Shown: piece after piece, positions 29,704 to 39,059 of the stretch
How positions within the stretch are numbered: the first letter of the stretch is position 1
Layout: each line of letters opens with the position of its first letter
Origin: Carnobacterium sp. 17-4
GTDB lineage: Bacteria > Bacillota > Bacilli > Lactobacillales > Carnobacteriaceae
Assembly (NCBI RefSeq): GCF_000195575.1
Contig: NC_015391.1
Span: 798,501-862,500, forward strand
Direction of reading: 5' to 3'
DNA: 64,000 nucleotides
Notes under the pieces: generated by a model
What the model was told of the DNA's origin: nothing
What the model saw: the letters and a program-made list of their open reading frames with translations, nothing else
The model's database searches: none
Made by a program: the position numbers and the translations under genes

Positions 29704-31089
29704 ATGAAAAAAATAAAACGCTATGAACATAAAAAAGTATTGGTTTTAGGGCTCGCTTTAAGCGGAGTAAATGCCGCTAAATTACTTCATTCTTTAGGCG
29801 CGCTAGTTACCGTTAATGATTATAAAAATTTTGATGAAAATCCTCAGGCTCAAGAATTATTAGAATCTGGTATACGAGTAGTTACTGGAGGACATCCCGT
29901 TGAGCTATTAGACGAAGATTTTGAATGGGTCGTGAAAAATCCAGGTATTATGTATAACAATCCTATCATCATGAAAGCTGTTGAAAAAGGGATACCAGTT
30001 ATCACAGAAGTCGAGTTAGCTTATGAAGTAGCTGAAAGTATGATCATTGGTATTACAGGTACAAATGGAAAAACAACTACTACAACTATGATAGCAGAGT
30101 TGTTAAATGCAGAACGTTCTAAGGGTCATGCTTATGTGGCTGGAAATATCGGGACTCCTGCAAGCCTTGTAGCCCAAAAAGCAACAAGCGATGATGAAAT
30201 CATAATGGAGTTATCAAGTTTTCAATTAATGGGAATCACTGAACTAAGACCGCATATTGCGGTTATAACAAATATTTATTCAGCTCATTTAGACTACCAT
30301 GGAACAAGAGAAGAGTATGTGGCAGCTAAGATGAGTATTACAAAGAACCAAACTGAAGAAGATTATTTAATTGTGAACTGGGATCAACCTGAATTAAGAG
30401 AACTGTCTCAACAAAGTAAAGCCACTATTGTGCCTTTTTCAAGAAAAGAAATCTTAGAAACAGGAGTGTATTTGCAAGACGATGTGATCTATTATCAAGG
30501 AGAGCCCGTAATGGCTAAAGAAACCATTTTAATTCCTGGTGATCATAATGTTGAAAATGCAATGGCAGCTATTGCAGTTGCTAAGTTATTGAATCAAGAA
30601 AACGGCGTAATCCGAACTAGTTTAGAACAGTTTACTGGTGTCAAACACCGTACTCAATTTGTAAGAGAGTGGAATGAACGTCGTTTTTACAATGATTCAA
30701 AAGCCACGAATACGTTAGCAACAGAAAATGCATTAAAAGGTTTTGACGTTCCCATTATTTTACTAGCCGGTGGTTTAGATCGAGGGAACAATTTTGATGA
30801 ATTAATTCCAGTAATGAATAAAAAAGTAAAAGCTTTAATTGTTTTTGGAGAAACGGCAATGAAGTTAAGTGAAACGGGCACTGAAGCTGGAATTCCAACC
30901 ATTATATCTGTTCAAAATGTTGAAGCGGCTGTGCCAGTTGCTTATGAGCTAAGTGAGCCAAATGATGTCATTTTATTATCGCCTGCTTGTGCCAGTTGGG
31001 ACCAGTACCGAAGTTTTGAAGTTCGTGGCGATGCCTTTATTCATTCCGTTGAACAATTAATAGAAGAAGCAACAGAAGAGGAGGAATAG
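29704..31089 (+). CDS. murD: UDP-N-acetylmuramoyl-L-alanine--D-glutamate ligase MurD
   Basis: Mur ligase of 461 residues, adding D-Glu to UDP-MurNAc-L-Ala. It has KKVLVLGLALSGVNAAKLL at the N-terminus, the ATP loop GITGTNGKTTTTT, ELSSFQL, NDSKATN and LLSPACASWDQ. The start is the ATG at 29704 with AAGAGG 7-8 nt upstream; a longer frame from a TTG 15 codons earlier lacks a ribosome site. It ends in an acidic run whose codons (GAGGAGG) also form the Shine-Dalgarno for murG. Confidence 0.96.
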   Translation: MKKIKRYEHKKVLVLGLALSGVNAAKLLHSLGALVTVNDYKNFDENPQAQELLESGIRVVTGGHPVELLDEDFEWVVKNPGIMYNNPIIMKAVEKGIPVITEVELAYEVAESMIIGITGTNGKTTTTTMIAELLNAERSKGHAYVAGNIGTPASLVAQKATSDDEIIMELSSFQLMGITELRPHIAVITNIYSAHLDYHGTREEYVAAKMSITKNQTEEDYLIVNWDQPELRELSQQSKATIVPFSRKEILETGVYLQDDVIYYQGEPVMAKETILIPGDHNVENAMAAIAVAKLLNQENGVIRTSLEQFTGVKHRTQFVREWNERRFYNDSKATNTLATENALKGFDVPIILLAGGLDRGNNFDELIPVMNKKVKALIVFGETAMKLSETGTEAGIPTIISVQNVEAAVPVAYELSEPNDVILLSPACASWDQYRSFEVRGDAFIHSVEQLIEEATEEEE

Positions 31090-31102
31090 GCCTTTTGGTC
31101 TA
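31087..31102 (+). other. hairpin between murG Shine-Dalgarno and murG start
   Basis: TAGGCC (starting with the murD stop TAG), loop TTTT, GGTCTA: six base pairs with one G-U. It lies between GAGGAGG (31078-31084) and the murG ATG (31110). The linear gap is 25 nt; if the 16-nt hairpin folds, the remaining gap is 9 nt, a normal value. Confidence 0.6.
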
Positions 31103-31109
31103 GCAGCCG

Positions 31110-32213
31110 ATGAAAATTTTATTATCTGGTGGAGGTACTGGAGGACATGTCTATCCAGCACTCGCACTTATGCGTCGTATACAAGAACTAAATCCAACTG
31201 CAGAATTTTTGTATGTCGGAACTGAAAAAGGATTGGAAAATAGAATTGTAAAAGAGTATGGGATACCTTTTGCTTCTGTAGAAATAAAAGGATTTAAACG
31301 CTCATTGTCTCTTGATACATTTAAAACTATACGAATGTTTATCAGTAGTATTAATCAAGCTAAACAAATCGTTAAGAAATTCCAGCCTGATATTGTTATT
31401 GGGACTGGTGGGTATGTATGCGCACCGATTGTATATGCAGCATCAAAATTAGGTGTTCCTAGCATTATACATGAACAAAATAGCGTTGCAGGTATAACGA
31501 ATAAGTTTCTTGCACGTTATGTAACCAAAATTGCTATTTGTTTTGAAGAAGTACGAAATGATTTTTCTAAATATCCTAAAAAAGTTTGTTTTACTGGTAA
31601 CCCAAGAGCACAAGAAGTGAGTAATGTGCAAAAAAAAGCAGCTTTAGAAGAATACAATTTAGACTCTGAGAAACCGACTGTATTGATTTTTGGTGGCAGT
31701 AGAGGAGCAAAAAGAATTAATGATGCTTTTGTTGAAGCATTGCCTTTGTTAGCGAATAAAAATTATCAAGTATTGATGGCTACAGGAGATATTCATTTTG
31801 AAACGATTCAAAGTCAGTTAACAAAAATCAAAAATGAGAAGTTTAATGTTTCTGTAGTATCTTACATTCCAAATATGCCAGAAGTTTTCTCGACAGTTTC
31901 ATTAGTTGTTTCAAGAAGTGGAGCTACAACGTTGGCAGAACTTACAGCACTTGGGTTGCCAAGTGTATTGATTCCTAGTCCATATGTTACAAATGATCAC
32001 CAAACAAAAAATGCAGAAAGTTTAGTAAATAAAAACGCTGCAAAATTAATCAACGAATCAGAATTAACAGGTGAAAAATTGGTCCAAACATTGGATGAAT
32101 TGATGTTGAACACAAATATGCGTCAAGAAATGGCAAAAAATGCAAAAAAAATGGGTATGCCAGATGCTTCAGATAGAATAATTGAATTAATAAATGAAAT
32201 TGTAAAAAAATAA
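31110..32213 (+). CDS. murG: UDP-N-acetylglucosamine--undecaprenyl-pyrophosphoryl-muramoyl-pentapeptide GlcNAc transferase MurG
   Basis: Membrane-associated GT-B glycosyltransferase of 367 residues making lipid II. It has the N-terminal LLSGGGTGGHVYPALAL, the second glycine loop GTGGYVCAPIVYAA, HEQNSVAGITN and the donor-site SRSGATTLAELTALGLPS. The start is the canonical one for the family, though its Shine-Dalgarno is unusually far away (see the hairpin entry). Confidence 0.97.
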   Translation: MKILLSGGGTGGHVYPALALMRRIQELNPTAEFLYVGTEKGLENRIVKEYGIPFASVEIKGFKRSLSLDTFKTIRMFISSINQAKQIVKKFQPDIVIGTGGYVCAPIVYAASKLGVPSIIHEQNSVAGITNKFLARYVTKIAICFEEVRNDFSKYPKKVCFTGNPRAQEVSNVQKKAALEEYNLDSEKPTVLIFGGSRGAKRINDAFVEALPLLANKNYQVLMATGDIHFETIQSQLTKIKNEKFNVSVVSYIPNMPEVFSTVSLVVSRSGATTLAELTALGLPSVLIPSPYVTNDHQTKNAESLVNKNAAKLINESELTGEKLVQTLDELMLNTNMRQEMAKNAKKMGMPDASDRIIELINEIVKK

Positions 32214-32236
32214 CTTTTATAAAGGAGGACAGGTGC

Positions 32237-33179
32237 ATGAGAAAACAGAATAAAAAGAAAAAAGCTGTAACTAACCTGCATCTTTCTTCCTTGAAAAAAG
32301 GAGAATATAAGGAAAAAACGCCTGACAGCGATAAGAAATCTGTATTTCAAAAAACAAAATCAGTAGAGCATACATTGCCAAAATTAAAAAAACAAGCGTC
32401 AAAAAAAACTGATTACACGATTAATTACGCTTATTTTATTATTTTCATTTGCAATTTTGATAGTTGTGTATTTTATAAGTCCCTTAAGCAAAGTAGATAT
32501 CGTTTCTGTTAGTGGTGCAAAAGAAGTTGCAGATCAAGAAATAATTGATGAAAGTCATATTAAGTCTGGGAACAGTCTTTGGAAAACATTCTTTGATAGA
32601 AAAGAAATTTCTGAAAAAGTTGTATCTGAATTGCCCCAGGTAAAATCCATGGATGTTGTTTTGGATGGTTTAAATGACTACACTCTTGAAATCGAAGAGT
32701 ATGAAACAGTTGCTTATTTAGTTGAAGACAATAAATACTACAATATTCTTGAAAATGGGAAAATTGTAAATGAAAGTAGAAAAGTATCTATTGGAAATCC
32801 ACCAATTTTTAAACAATTTGAAGAAAATAAGGCTTTAAAAGAAATGATTGCCCAGTACCAATCATTAAATGAAAATATCCAAAATAGTATTTCAGAAGTT
32901 GAATATACGCCTAGCGAGGTTGATGATTACCTGATCAAACTGTACATGAATGATGGGAATGAAGTAATTGCTTCTATACCTTCTTTTGCTGAAAAAATGA
33001 TTTACTATCCTGATATAGTAAAAAAAGTGGGCGATCAAAAAGGAACAATAAATATTGAAGTTGGCGCTTATTTTTCTCCATTTAAATATAGTGAGGATAA
33101 AAATGAAGAGCCAAAAGAGTCAAATGCTACTAATGATGAAAACGGTGTTGAACTCGATCCAGAAGAAGAAGCACAATAG
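32237..33179 (+). CDS. divIB: cell division protein DivIB/FtsQ, split by a frameshift in an A8 tract
   Basis: Bitopic division protein with a POTRA domain, acting with FtsL and DivIC at the septum. The sequence shows two overlapping frames. The first (from ATG 32237, after AAAGGAGG) gives the basic cytoplasmic part up to KLKKQASKK. At the A8 run 32401-32408 the frame that continues the protein changes: removing one A gives KLITRLITLILL and on through the membrane segment, the POTRA start (ISPLSKVDIVSVSG) and the beta domain to the acidic end at 33179. Read as written, the first frame ends at 32512 after 91 residues, and the second frame has no good start of its own. The corrected protein would be about 313 residues, normal for DivIB. 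Sequencing error, a real mutation, or transcript slippage at the A8 run are the options. Confidence 0.88.
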
Positions 33180-33316
33180 GATAAAAAGAATAAAAATGTT
33201 TTTTGCTTAAACAGAAAAAAATACTGAAATACTTCGTAAATTGGTAACGCTTATGTTAAAATTGGTAATAACTATAGGTTTTAACATAAAATAATGATAT
33301 AGGAGGTTTCAATGAA

Positions 33317-34648
33317 TTGGGGAATACTGAAATGTATGTAAGTCTAGATATTGGAACCACTTCAATAAAAGTAGTTGTAGCTGAATATATAAACGGTCAA
33401 ATGAATATTATTGGAGTAGGAAATGAAAAATCTGAAGGCTTAAACCGTGGAATTATCGTAGATATTGATAAAACGGTACAATCGATTAGTAAAGCTATTA
33501 AACAAGCAGAGCAAAAAGCAAATGTAAATATTTATAATGTTATTGTAGGCATTCCAAGTACGTCTGTTGAAATAGAAGCGTGTCATGGAATGATAGCAGT
33601 ATCCGGAGAAAACAGAGAAATTACTGAAGCAGATGTACAAAATGTTTTAGCTGCTGCAATGGTAAAATCGGTTCCTCCAGAAAGAGAAATATTAACTATC
33701 TTACCTGAAGAATTTATTGTTGACGGATTTGATGGCATCAAAGATCCGAGGGGAATGATTGGTGTTCGCTTGGAAATGCATGCTATTATGTTAACTGGAC
33801 CAAAAACCATCATACATAACACAAAACGTTGTGTGGAAAAAGCCGGTTTACAAATTCAAAATATCGTCTTACAACCTTTGGCAGCAAGTAGTGTGGCTAT
33901 GTCTAGTGGGGAAAGAGATTTTGGCACGATATTACTTGATCTGGGAGGCGGACAAACTACGGCTTCAGTTATGCATGATCATCAGTTGAAATACACTTAT
34001 GTAGATCAAGAGGGTGGAGATTACGTAACCAAAGATATATCTGTTGTTTTAAACACAACCATTGAAAGTGCTGAAAGAATAAAACGCGATTATGGATATG
34101 CTTTGCCAGAAGAAACTTCTCAAGAAGAAACTTTTCCAGTAGAAGTGATTGGCAAAAGCCAGCCGGTAAAAATTGATGAGCGTTATCTGTCAGAAATCAT
34201 TGAAGCTCGGATGGTTCAGATTTTTGAAAAAGTGAAATCTGAATTAGACAAGGTAGGAGCAAGAGATTTACCTGGTGGAATGATTTTAACGGGCGGAGCT
34301 GCAGCCTTACCTGGTGCAGTAGAGCTAGCTGAAGATCTTTTTGAAATTCCAGTAAAACTCTATATTCCTCATCAAATGGGTCTGCGTTATCCAGCATTTA
34401 CTACTGGTATAGGCTTGATCCAATATGAAGCTAACTTAGATGATATTCATCAAATTATGAAAGAATATCAATTAGGAGTTACCAGAAAAGAAGATTCTTC
34501 TTACAATGCTAAACCAGAAACCTTTTCAGAAAATGATGAGAATAATTCTTTAGAATATGAAAAAGTAAAACCCATTAAGAAAGAAAAGAAAAAAGAAGAC
34601 AAGTGGAGCAATAAGGCAAAAAGCTTTATCTCAAATTTCTTTGATTAA
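33317..34648 (+). CDS. ftsA: cell division protein FtsA
   Basis: Actin-like membrane tether of FtsZ, 443 residues. The N-terminal phosphate loop YVSLDIGTTSIKVVVAEY, the 1C domain, the second phosphate loop LLDLGGGQTTASV, and adenosine motif ILTGGAAALPG are present; the lysine-rich C-terminus ends in an amphipathic helix (WSNKAKSFISNFF) that binds the membrane. The start is taken as TTG at 33317 (MGNTEMYVSLDIG), 10 nt after GGAGG, because related FtsA proteins have a similar short N-terminus. An ATG at 33312 with better spacing opens a different, 9-codon frame. Confidence 0.95.
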   Translation: MGNTEMYVSLDIGTTSIKVVVAEYINGQMNIIGVGNEKSEGLNRGIIVDIDKTVQSISKAIKQAEQKANVNIYNVIVGIPSTSVEIEACHGMIAVSGENREITEADVQNVLAAAMVKSVPPEREILTILPEEFIVDGFDGIKDPRGMIGVRLEMHAIMLTGPKTIIHNTKRCVEKAGLQIQNIVLQPLAASSVAMSSGERDFGTILLDLGGGQTTASVMHDHQLKYTYVDQEGGDYVTKDISVVLNTTIESAERIKRDYGYALPEETSQEETFPVEVIGKSQPVKIDERYLSEIIEARMVQIFEKVKSELDKVGARDLPGGMILTGGAAALPGAVELAEDLFEIPVKLYIPHQMGLRYPAFTTGIGLIQYEANLDDIHQIMKEYQLGVTRKEDSSYNAKPETFSENDENNSLEYEKVKPIKKEKKKEDKWSNKAKSFISNFFD

Positions 34649-34684
34649 ATAGAATACATTCAGATTGTAGTAGGAGGAAATGGA

Positions 34685-35944
34685 ATGGACTTAGAATTTG
34701 ACACAAATCCAGCTAATGGAGCGATAATTAAAGTAATTGGTGTTGGTGGAGCTGGAAATAATGCTGTTAACCGAATGATTGATGAAAATGTGCAAGGTGT
34801 AGAATTTATCGTAGCGAATACTGATTTACAAGCTTTAGCAGGTTCAAATGCCGAAGTGAAAATCCAACTTGGGCCAAAATTAACACGTGGTTTAGGAGCA
34901 GGAGCAAACCCTGAAATTGGTCGTAAAGCAGCAGAAGAAAGTGAAGAACAAATTGCTGAATCATTACGTGGAGCCGATATGATTTTCGTAACTGCTGGTA
35001 TGGGTGGCGGAACGGGTACTGGTGCCGCACCTATCGTAGCTCGTATTGCTAAAGAACAAGGTGCTTTAACAGTTGGAGTAATCACTAGACCCTTTACTTT
35101 TGAAGGACCTAAACGTGGACGTTTTGCTGCTGAAGGTGTAGCGCAAATGAAAGAACACGTGGATACTCTTGTCATCATTTCAAATAACCGTTTGTTAGAA
35201 ATTGTTGATAAAAAAACACCAATGCTTGAAGCCTTCCACGAAGCCGATAATGTTCTACGCCAAGGTGTACAAGGAATTTCAGATTTAATCACAGCACCTG
35301 GATATGTAAACTTAGACTTTGCTGATGTAAAAACAGTTATGGAAAATCAAGGATCAGCATTAATGGGTATTGGTATGGCGAGCGGTGAAAATCGTACAGT
35401 CGAAGCTACTAAAAAAGCTATTTCATCTCCATTGTTAGAAGTTTCAATTGATGGCGCAGAGTCTGTATTATTAAATATTACAGGTGGATCTGACTTAACA
35501 TTATTTGAAGCACAAGATGCCTCAGATATCGTTTCTGCAGCTTCAACTACAGAAGTAAACATTATATTTGGTACCTCTATTAACGAAAACTTAGGTGATG
35601 ATGTTATCGTAACAGTTATTGCAACAGGTATCGATACAACTAAAGCAAGAGAAGTAAAACCACAAACAAGTGAAAGAAATCGAAACAGTTCTACTCAAAG
35701 AATTGTGCCTGAAACATCAGCTGTACAATCTGATCAAACAAAGGATCCTTTTGGCGATTGGGACATTCGTCGCGAACCTAGTTTGCGTGATCAAAGAGCT
35801 AATTCTCAATCGAATGAGTTAAATCAACAAAATGAAAAACCTGACTTTGACATTTTTAAACGAGAAGAAAAGCAAGAACAAGAGAGTCGTCAAGAAGAAG
35901 ACAATCTTGATACACCTCCATTCTTTAGAAGACGCCGTAAATAA
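34685..35944 (+). CDS. ftsZ: cell division protein FtsZ
   Basis: Tubulin-like GTPase forming the Z ring, 419 residues. It has [17 protein letters not shown], the tubulin signature [10 protein letters not shown] (about residue 105), the catalytic T7 loop region [11 protein letters not shown], then a variable Q/N/E-rich linker from about residue 320, and the conserved C-terminal peptide [11 protein letters not shown] that binds FtsA and SepF. AGGAGG precedes the start. It lies between ftsA and ylmE. Confidence 0.98.
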   Translation: MDLEFDTNPANGAIIKVIGVGGAGNNAVNRMIDENVQGVEFIVANTDLQALAGSNAEVKIQLGPKLTRGLGAGANPEIGRKAAEESEEQIAESLRGADMIFVTAGMGGGTGTGAAPIVARIAKEQGALTVGVITRPFTFEGPKRGRFAAEGVAQMKEHVDTLVIISNNRLLEIVDKKTPMLEAFHEADNVLRQGVQGISDLITAPGYVNLDFADVKTVMENQGSALMGIGMASGENRTVEATKKAISSPLLEVSIDGAESVLLNITGGSDLTLFEAQDASDIVSAASTTEVNIIFGTSINENLGDDVIVTVIATGIDTTKAREVKPQTSERNRNSSTQRIVPETSAVQSDQTKDPFGDWDIRREPSLRDQRANSQSNELNQQNEKPDFDIFKREEKQEQESRQEEDNLDTPPFFRRRRK

Positions 35945-35946
35945 AA

Positions 35947-36621
35947 ATGAGTTCTGTTAAAGAAAATTGTCAAGAAATTGAACGTAAGTTAGGTTTGTCA
36001 TTAAAAAAAGTCAATCGAGAACGTTCTAGTGTACAAGTTATTGCAGTGACTAAAAGCGTCTCTAGTGAACAGGCTATTGCTGTAATTGAAGAAGGCTATA
36101 CGCATCTGGCAGAAAATCGTCCCGAAGGTTTGGAAGCAAAACTGGAAGAACTAAATGATCTTCAATTGGTCTGGCATTATATTGGAAATCTGCAAACAAG
36201 AAAAGTAAAGAAAGTAATCAATAAAATTGATTACTTTCATGCTCTGGATCGTTTGGCGTTAGCTGAAGAAATTGAAAAACGAGCGCAAAAAAGAATTTCT
36301 TGTTTTGTTCAAGTAAATGTGACAGGTGAAGTTTCCAAGAGTGGAGTAAGCCCGGATGAGCTTGACGAATTTATCAGTAATCTTTCAAAGTATTCAAAGA
36401 TAAAAGTAGTTGGTTTAATGACTATGGCGCCTTTAAATGCTGAGGAGACAGTTGTTCGTACGGCTTTTGCTCATTTGAGAGGCTTACAACAGACCATTCA
36501 GGAAAAAAGCTTCTCTCATGCACCATGTACAGAACTTAGTATGGGAATGAGCAAAGATTATACTATTGCTGCTGAAGAAGGAGCAACTTTTATTCGAATC
36601 GGAACGTCTTTTTTTGAATAA
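35947..36621 (+). CDS. ylmE: YggS/YlmE family PLP homeostasis protein
   Basis: Single-domain PLP-binding barrel protein of 224 residues, involved in pyridoxal phosphate homeostasis. The cofactor lysine is in VIAVTKSVSSEQA; NRPEGLEAKL, WHYIGNLQTRKVK, VNVTGEVSKSGV and ELSMGMSKDYTIAAEEGAT are typical. The start codon is 2 nt after the ftsZ stop and lacks a clear Shine-Dalgarno, so coupling to ftsZ is likely. Confidence 0.94.
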   Translation: MSSVKENCQEIERKLGLSLKKVNRERSSVQVIAVTKSVSSEQAIAVIEEGYTHLAENRPEGLEAKLEELNDLQLVWHYIGNLQTRKVKKVINKIDYFHALDRLALAEEIEKRAQKRISCFVQVNVTGEVSKSGVSPDELDEFISNLSKYSKIKVVGLMTMAPLNAEETVVRTAFAHLRGLQQTIQEKSFSHAPCTELSMGMSKDYTIAAEEGATFIRIGTSFFE

Positions 36622-36670
36622 GAATCAATTTCAATAAAGAAGGAAATTGATTTAAAAAGGAGGACTTTAA

Positions 36671-37156
36671 ATGAGTATGTTAAATAATTTATCTCAATTT
36701 TTTGGTTTAAGTGATGAAGAAGAATTCGAATTAGAAACTGTGGCTGACAGTCAAGAAAACGGATCATCAAAAGCAGGAAAAAGTGAAGCTAAGCGAGAAT
36801 TGAAAAATCAACGAGCTTTCAATACACGCCGTGAACCAGCAACAACGAATAAAGTTGTTTCAATGAAAAATCCAGAAAATCATTACCAATCTAAAATTGT
36901 TGTATTTGAGCCTAGAGTTTATTCTGAAGTTCAAGAGATTGCAGATTTACTGCTTAGCAACCAATCTGTCATTTTAAATTTCACTCGTATTGAAGAAGAT
37001 CAAGCTAAAAGAATCGTTGATTTTTTAACTGGAACAATCTACGCTATAAGCGGAGATATTCAACGCATTGGTGAAGAAATTTTCTTGTGTACACCTAAGA
37101 ATGTTGAAATTGATGGTGCATTATCAGATGTTATGCAAGAAAAAGATTTTTATTAA
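36671..37156 (+). CDS. sepF: cell division protein SepF
   Basis: FtsZ-bundling protein of 161 residues that also anchors FtsZ to the membrane. It has an N-terminal amphipathic helix (MSMLNNLSQFFG), an acidic then basic linker, and the C-terminal SepF domain (KIVVFEPRVYSEVQEIADLL, with SVILNFTRI, GTIYAISGDIQRIG and FLCTPKNVEI). AGGAGG precedes the start. Confidence 0.97.
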   Translation: MSMLNNLSQFFGLSDEEEFELETVADSQENGSSKAGKSEAKRELKNQRAFNTRREPATTNKVVSMKNPENHYQSKIVVFEPRVYSEVQEIADLLLSNQSVILNFTRIEEDQAKRIVDFLTGTIYAISGDIQRIGEEIFLCTPKNVEIDGALSDVMQEKDFY

Positions 37157-37177
37157 AGAAAAGAGGAAAAATCAATA

Positions 37178-37465
37178 GTGGCTTATTTTATATCATTACT
37201 TTACACGGTACTTTCTAGAGCCTTAGATATCTACTCTACTCTGATTATCGTATATATCTTAATGTCTTGGTTTCCTGGAGCTTATCAATCAAAATTTGGG
37301 CGCATATTAGCATCTATTTGTGAACCGTATTTAAATTTCTTTAGACGGTTTATTCCACCAATTGGAATGATTAGTTTTTCAGGAATTGTAGCTTTGATTG
37401 TTTTAAATTTAGCTAAAAGTGGATTATTTTCACTCTTTCAGCTGATTATGAGGATTTTGTATTAA
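37178..37465 (+). CDS. ylmG: YggT/YlmG family membrane protein
   Basis: A 95-residue membrane protein with two hydrophobic hairpins (residues 4-30 and 62-94). Family features: YILMSWFPGAYQSKFGRIL and CEPYLNFFRRFIPPIG. YlmG proteins help organise the septum or nucleoid in several bacteria; the exact role is not settled. GTG start with AGAGG upstream. Sits in the usual sepF-ylmG-ylmH order. Confidence 0.94.
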   Translation: MAYFISLLYTVLSRALDIYSTLIIVYILMSWFPGAYQSKFGRILASICEPYLNFFRRFIPPIGMISFSGIVALIVLNLAKSGLFSLFQLIMRILY

Positions 37466-37484
37466 TTGAAGGAGGAATTTTCTT

Positions 37485-38267
37485 ATGATTGAAAATGTCT
37501 ATCAACATTTTAGAAAAGAAGAGCAATCCTTTATTGATACAGTTATTGGGTGGATAAGAAATGTTGAAGACCAATATACTCCTTATTTGACAAATTTTTT
37601 AGATCCCCGTCAATTGCATATCGTAAAAACAATTGTTGGGAAAAATAGCGAGATTACAATTCATTCTTTTGGAGGATATGAAGCAGCAGAGAGGGTGAGA
37701 GCATTCATCTGCCCTTCATATTTCACTCCAAAGCAGGATGATTTTGGAATAACGATTTGTGAAATCCGTTACCCTATAAAATTTGCATCATTATCACATG
37801 GAAAAGTGTTAGGTACTCTGCTGTCAACTGGGCTAAAAAGAGACTATTTTGGAGATATCATTTCAGATGGTACACGTTGGCAAGTATTTGTTGAAAATAC
37901 AACAAAAAGTTATGTGGAACAGCAAGTTATCAGTATTGGGAAAGTTGCAGTCCGTATGGAAGAAAGAGACTATACCGATATTTTAGTTCCTATAGATAAT
38001 TGGACGATTGAAAGTCAAACAGTTTCATCCATGCGTTTGGATACGTTGGTTTCCAGCGTGTTTAAGATTTCTAGACAGCGTGCCAAACAGATGATTGAAT
38101 CAGGAAAAGTGAAGTTGAATTGGGTTGAATCAACTCGACCAGATTTTGAAATAGGGTTGTTAGATATTGTTTCAGTTCGAGGATATGGAAGATTACAAGT
38201 TCAAGAAATTGAAGGCAAAACTAAAAAAGATAAGTGGCGTTTGCAGTTAGGTGTCTTATATAAATAA
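37485..38267 (+). CDS. ylmH: S4-domain RNA-binding protein YlmH
   Basis: A 260-residue protein with an N-terminal alpha/beta domain and a C-terminal S4 RNA-binding domain (SSMRLDTLVSSVFKISRQRA, KVKLNWVESTRPDFEI). Recent work on Bacillus places YlmH in rescue of stalled ribosomes together with other S4-domain factors. AGGAGG precedes the start. Between ylmG and divIVA. Confidence 0.95.
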   Translation: MIENVYQHFRKEEQSFIDTVIGWIRNVEDQYTPYLTNFLDPRQLHIVKTIVGKNSEITIHSFGGYEAAERVRAFICPSYFTPKQDDFGITICEIRYPIKFASLSHGKVLGTLLSTGLKRDYFGDIISDGTRWQVFVENTTKSYVEQQVISIGKVAVRMEERDYTDILVPIDNWTIESQTVSSMRLDTLVSSVFKISRQRAKQMIESGKVKLNWVESTRPDFEIGLLDIVSVRGYGRLQVQEIEGKTKKDKWRLQLGVLYK

Positions 38268-38350
38268 CTGTTAACTCATTTACTTGTGGGTTAGTTTATG
38301 ATAATTTAGTACTAAAGCACGTAAAAATTAAAAAAATGGAGGTGTCTTAT

Positions 38351-39037
38351 ATGGTGTTGACTCCCTTAGATATACATAACAAAGAGTTCCCTGTCAAGAT
38401 GCGAGGCTACGATCAAGATCAAGTAAATGATTATTTAGATCAAATCATTAAGGACTACGAAATGGTTTTAAAAGAAAAGCGTGAATTAGAAAAGAACTTA
38501 CAATTCTCTGAAGAACAAGTAGGACATTTTAACAATCTTCATGATGCGTTAAATAAATCAATTATTGTTGCTCAAGATGCAGCAGATCGATTAAAAGAAA
38601 ATGCAGCTAAAGAAGCAAATATTATTCGTTTAGAAGCTGAAAAAAATGCAGATCGGTTGTTGGATGAAGCAGTTTCTAAAGCTAGAAAAATTACTACTGA
38701 AACAGATGAGTTGAAAAAACAAAGTAGAGTCTTTAAACAACGTCTGCAGATTATGATAGAATCTCAACTAGAAATGGTTAAGAATTCAGAATGGGATGAT
38801 TTGTTAAGACCTGCTGAAGAAGAAACACTCAATATTCCTACATTAAAAGAAATTTTAGCAAGTGTTAATCAACCAGAAGAAGTTGTGAGTTCTGATGTTG
38901 AATCGAACGATGAGACAATTGAAGAGAATAATTCTGAGCAGCTAACAGTAGTTAGTACAAACGAAATAGAAAATAACGACATGCAAGAACAACCTTCATT
39001 AGAAGGCACTTTGCCAGCTATTGAATTGCCTAAATAA
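38351..39037 (+). CDS. divIVA: cell division initiation protein DivIVA
   Basis: Membrane-curvature-sensing coiled-coil protein of 228 residues marking poles and septa. The N-terminal lipid-binding domain starts MVLTPLDIHNKEF and includes KMRGYDQDQVNDYLDQI, followed by long coiled coils (residues 30-145) and an acidic tail. The start is the ATG at 38351, 5 nt after GGAGGTGT; an in-frame ATG five codons upstream precedes that site. Last gene of the division cluster before the ileS leader. Confidence 0.96.
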   Translation: MVLTPLDIHNKEFPVKMRGYDQDQVNDYLDQIIKDYEMVLKEKRELEKNLQFSEEQVGHFNNLHDALNKSIIVAQDAADRLKENAAKEANIIRLEAEKNADRLLDEAVSKARKITTETDELKKQSRVFKQRLQIMIESQLEMVKNSEWDDLLRPAEEETLNIPTLKEILASVNQPEEVVSSDVESNDETIEENNSEQLTVVSTNEIENNDMQEQPSLEGTLPAIELPK

Positions 39038-39059
39038 GTAAAATCAGTGAATGGAACAG

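Noticed and set aside
34660-35292. 210-codon frame on the strand opposite ftsZ
   Set aside because: It is an antisense shadow of ftsZ produced by codon bias, with no ribosome site or family features.
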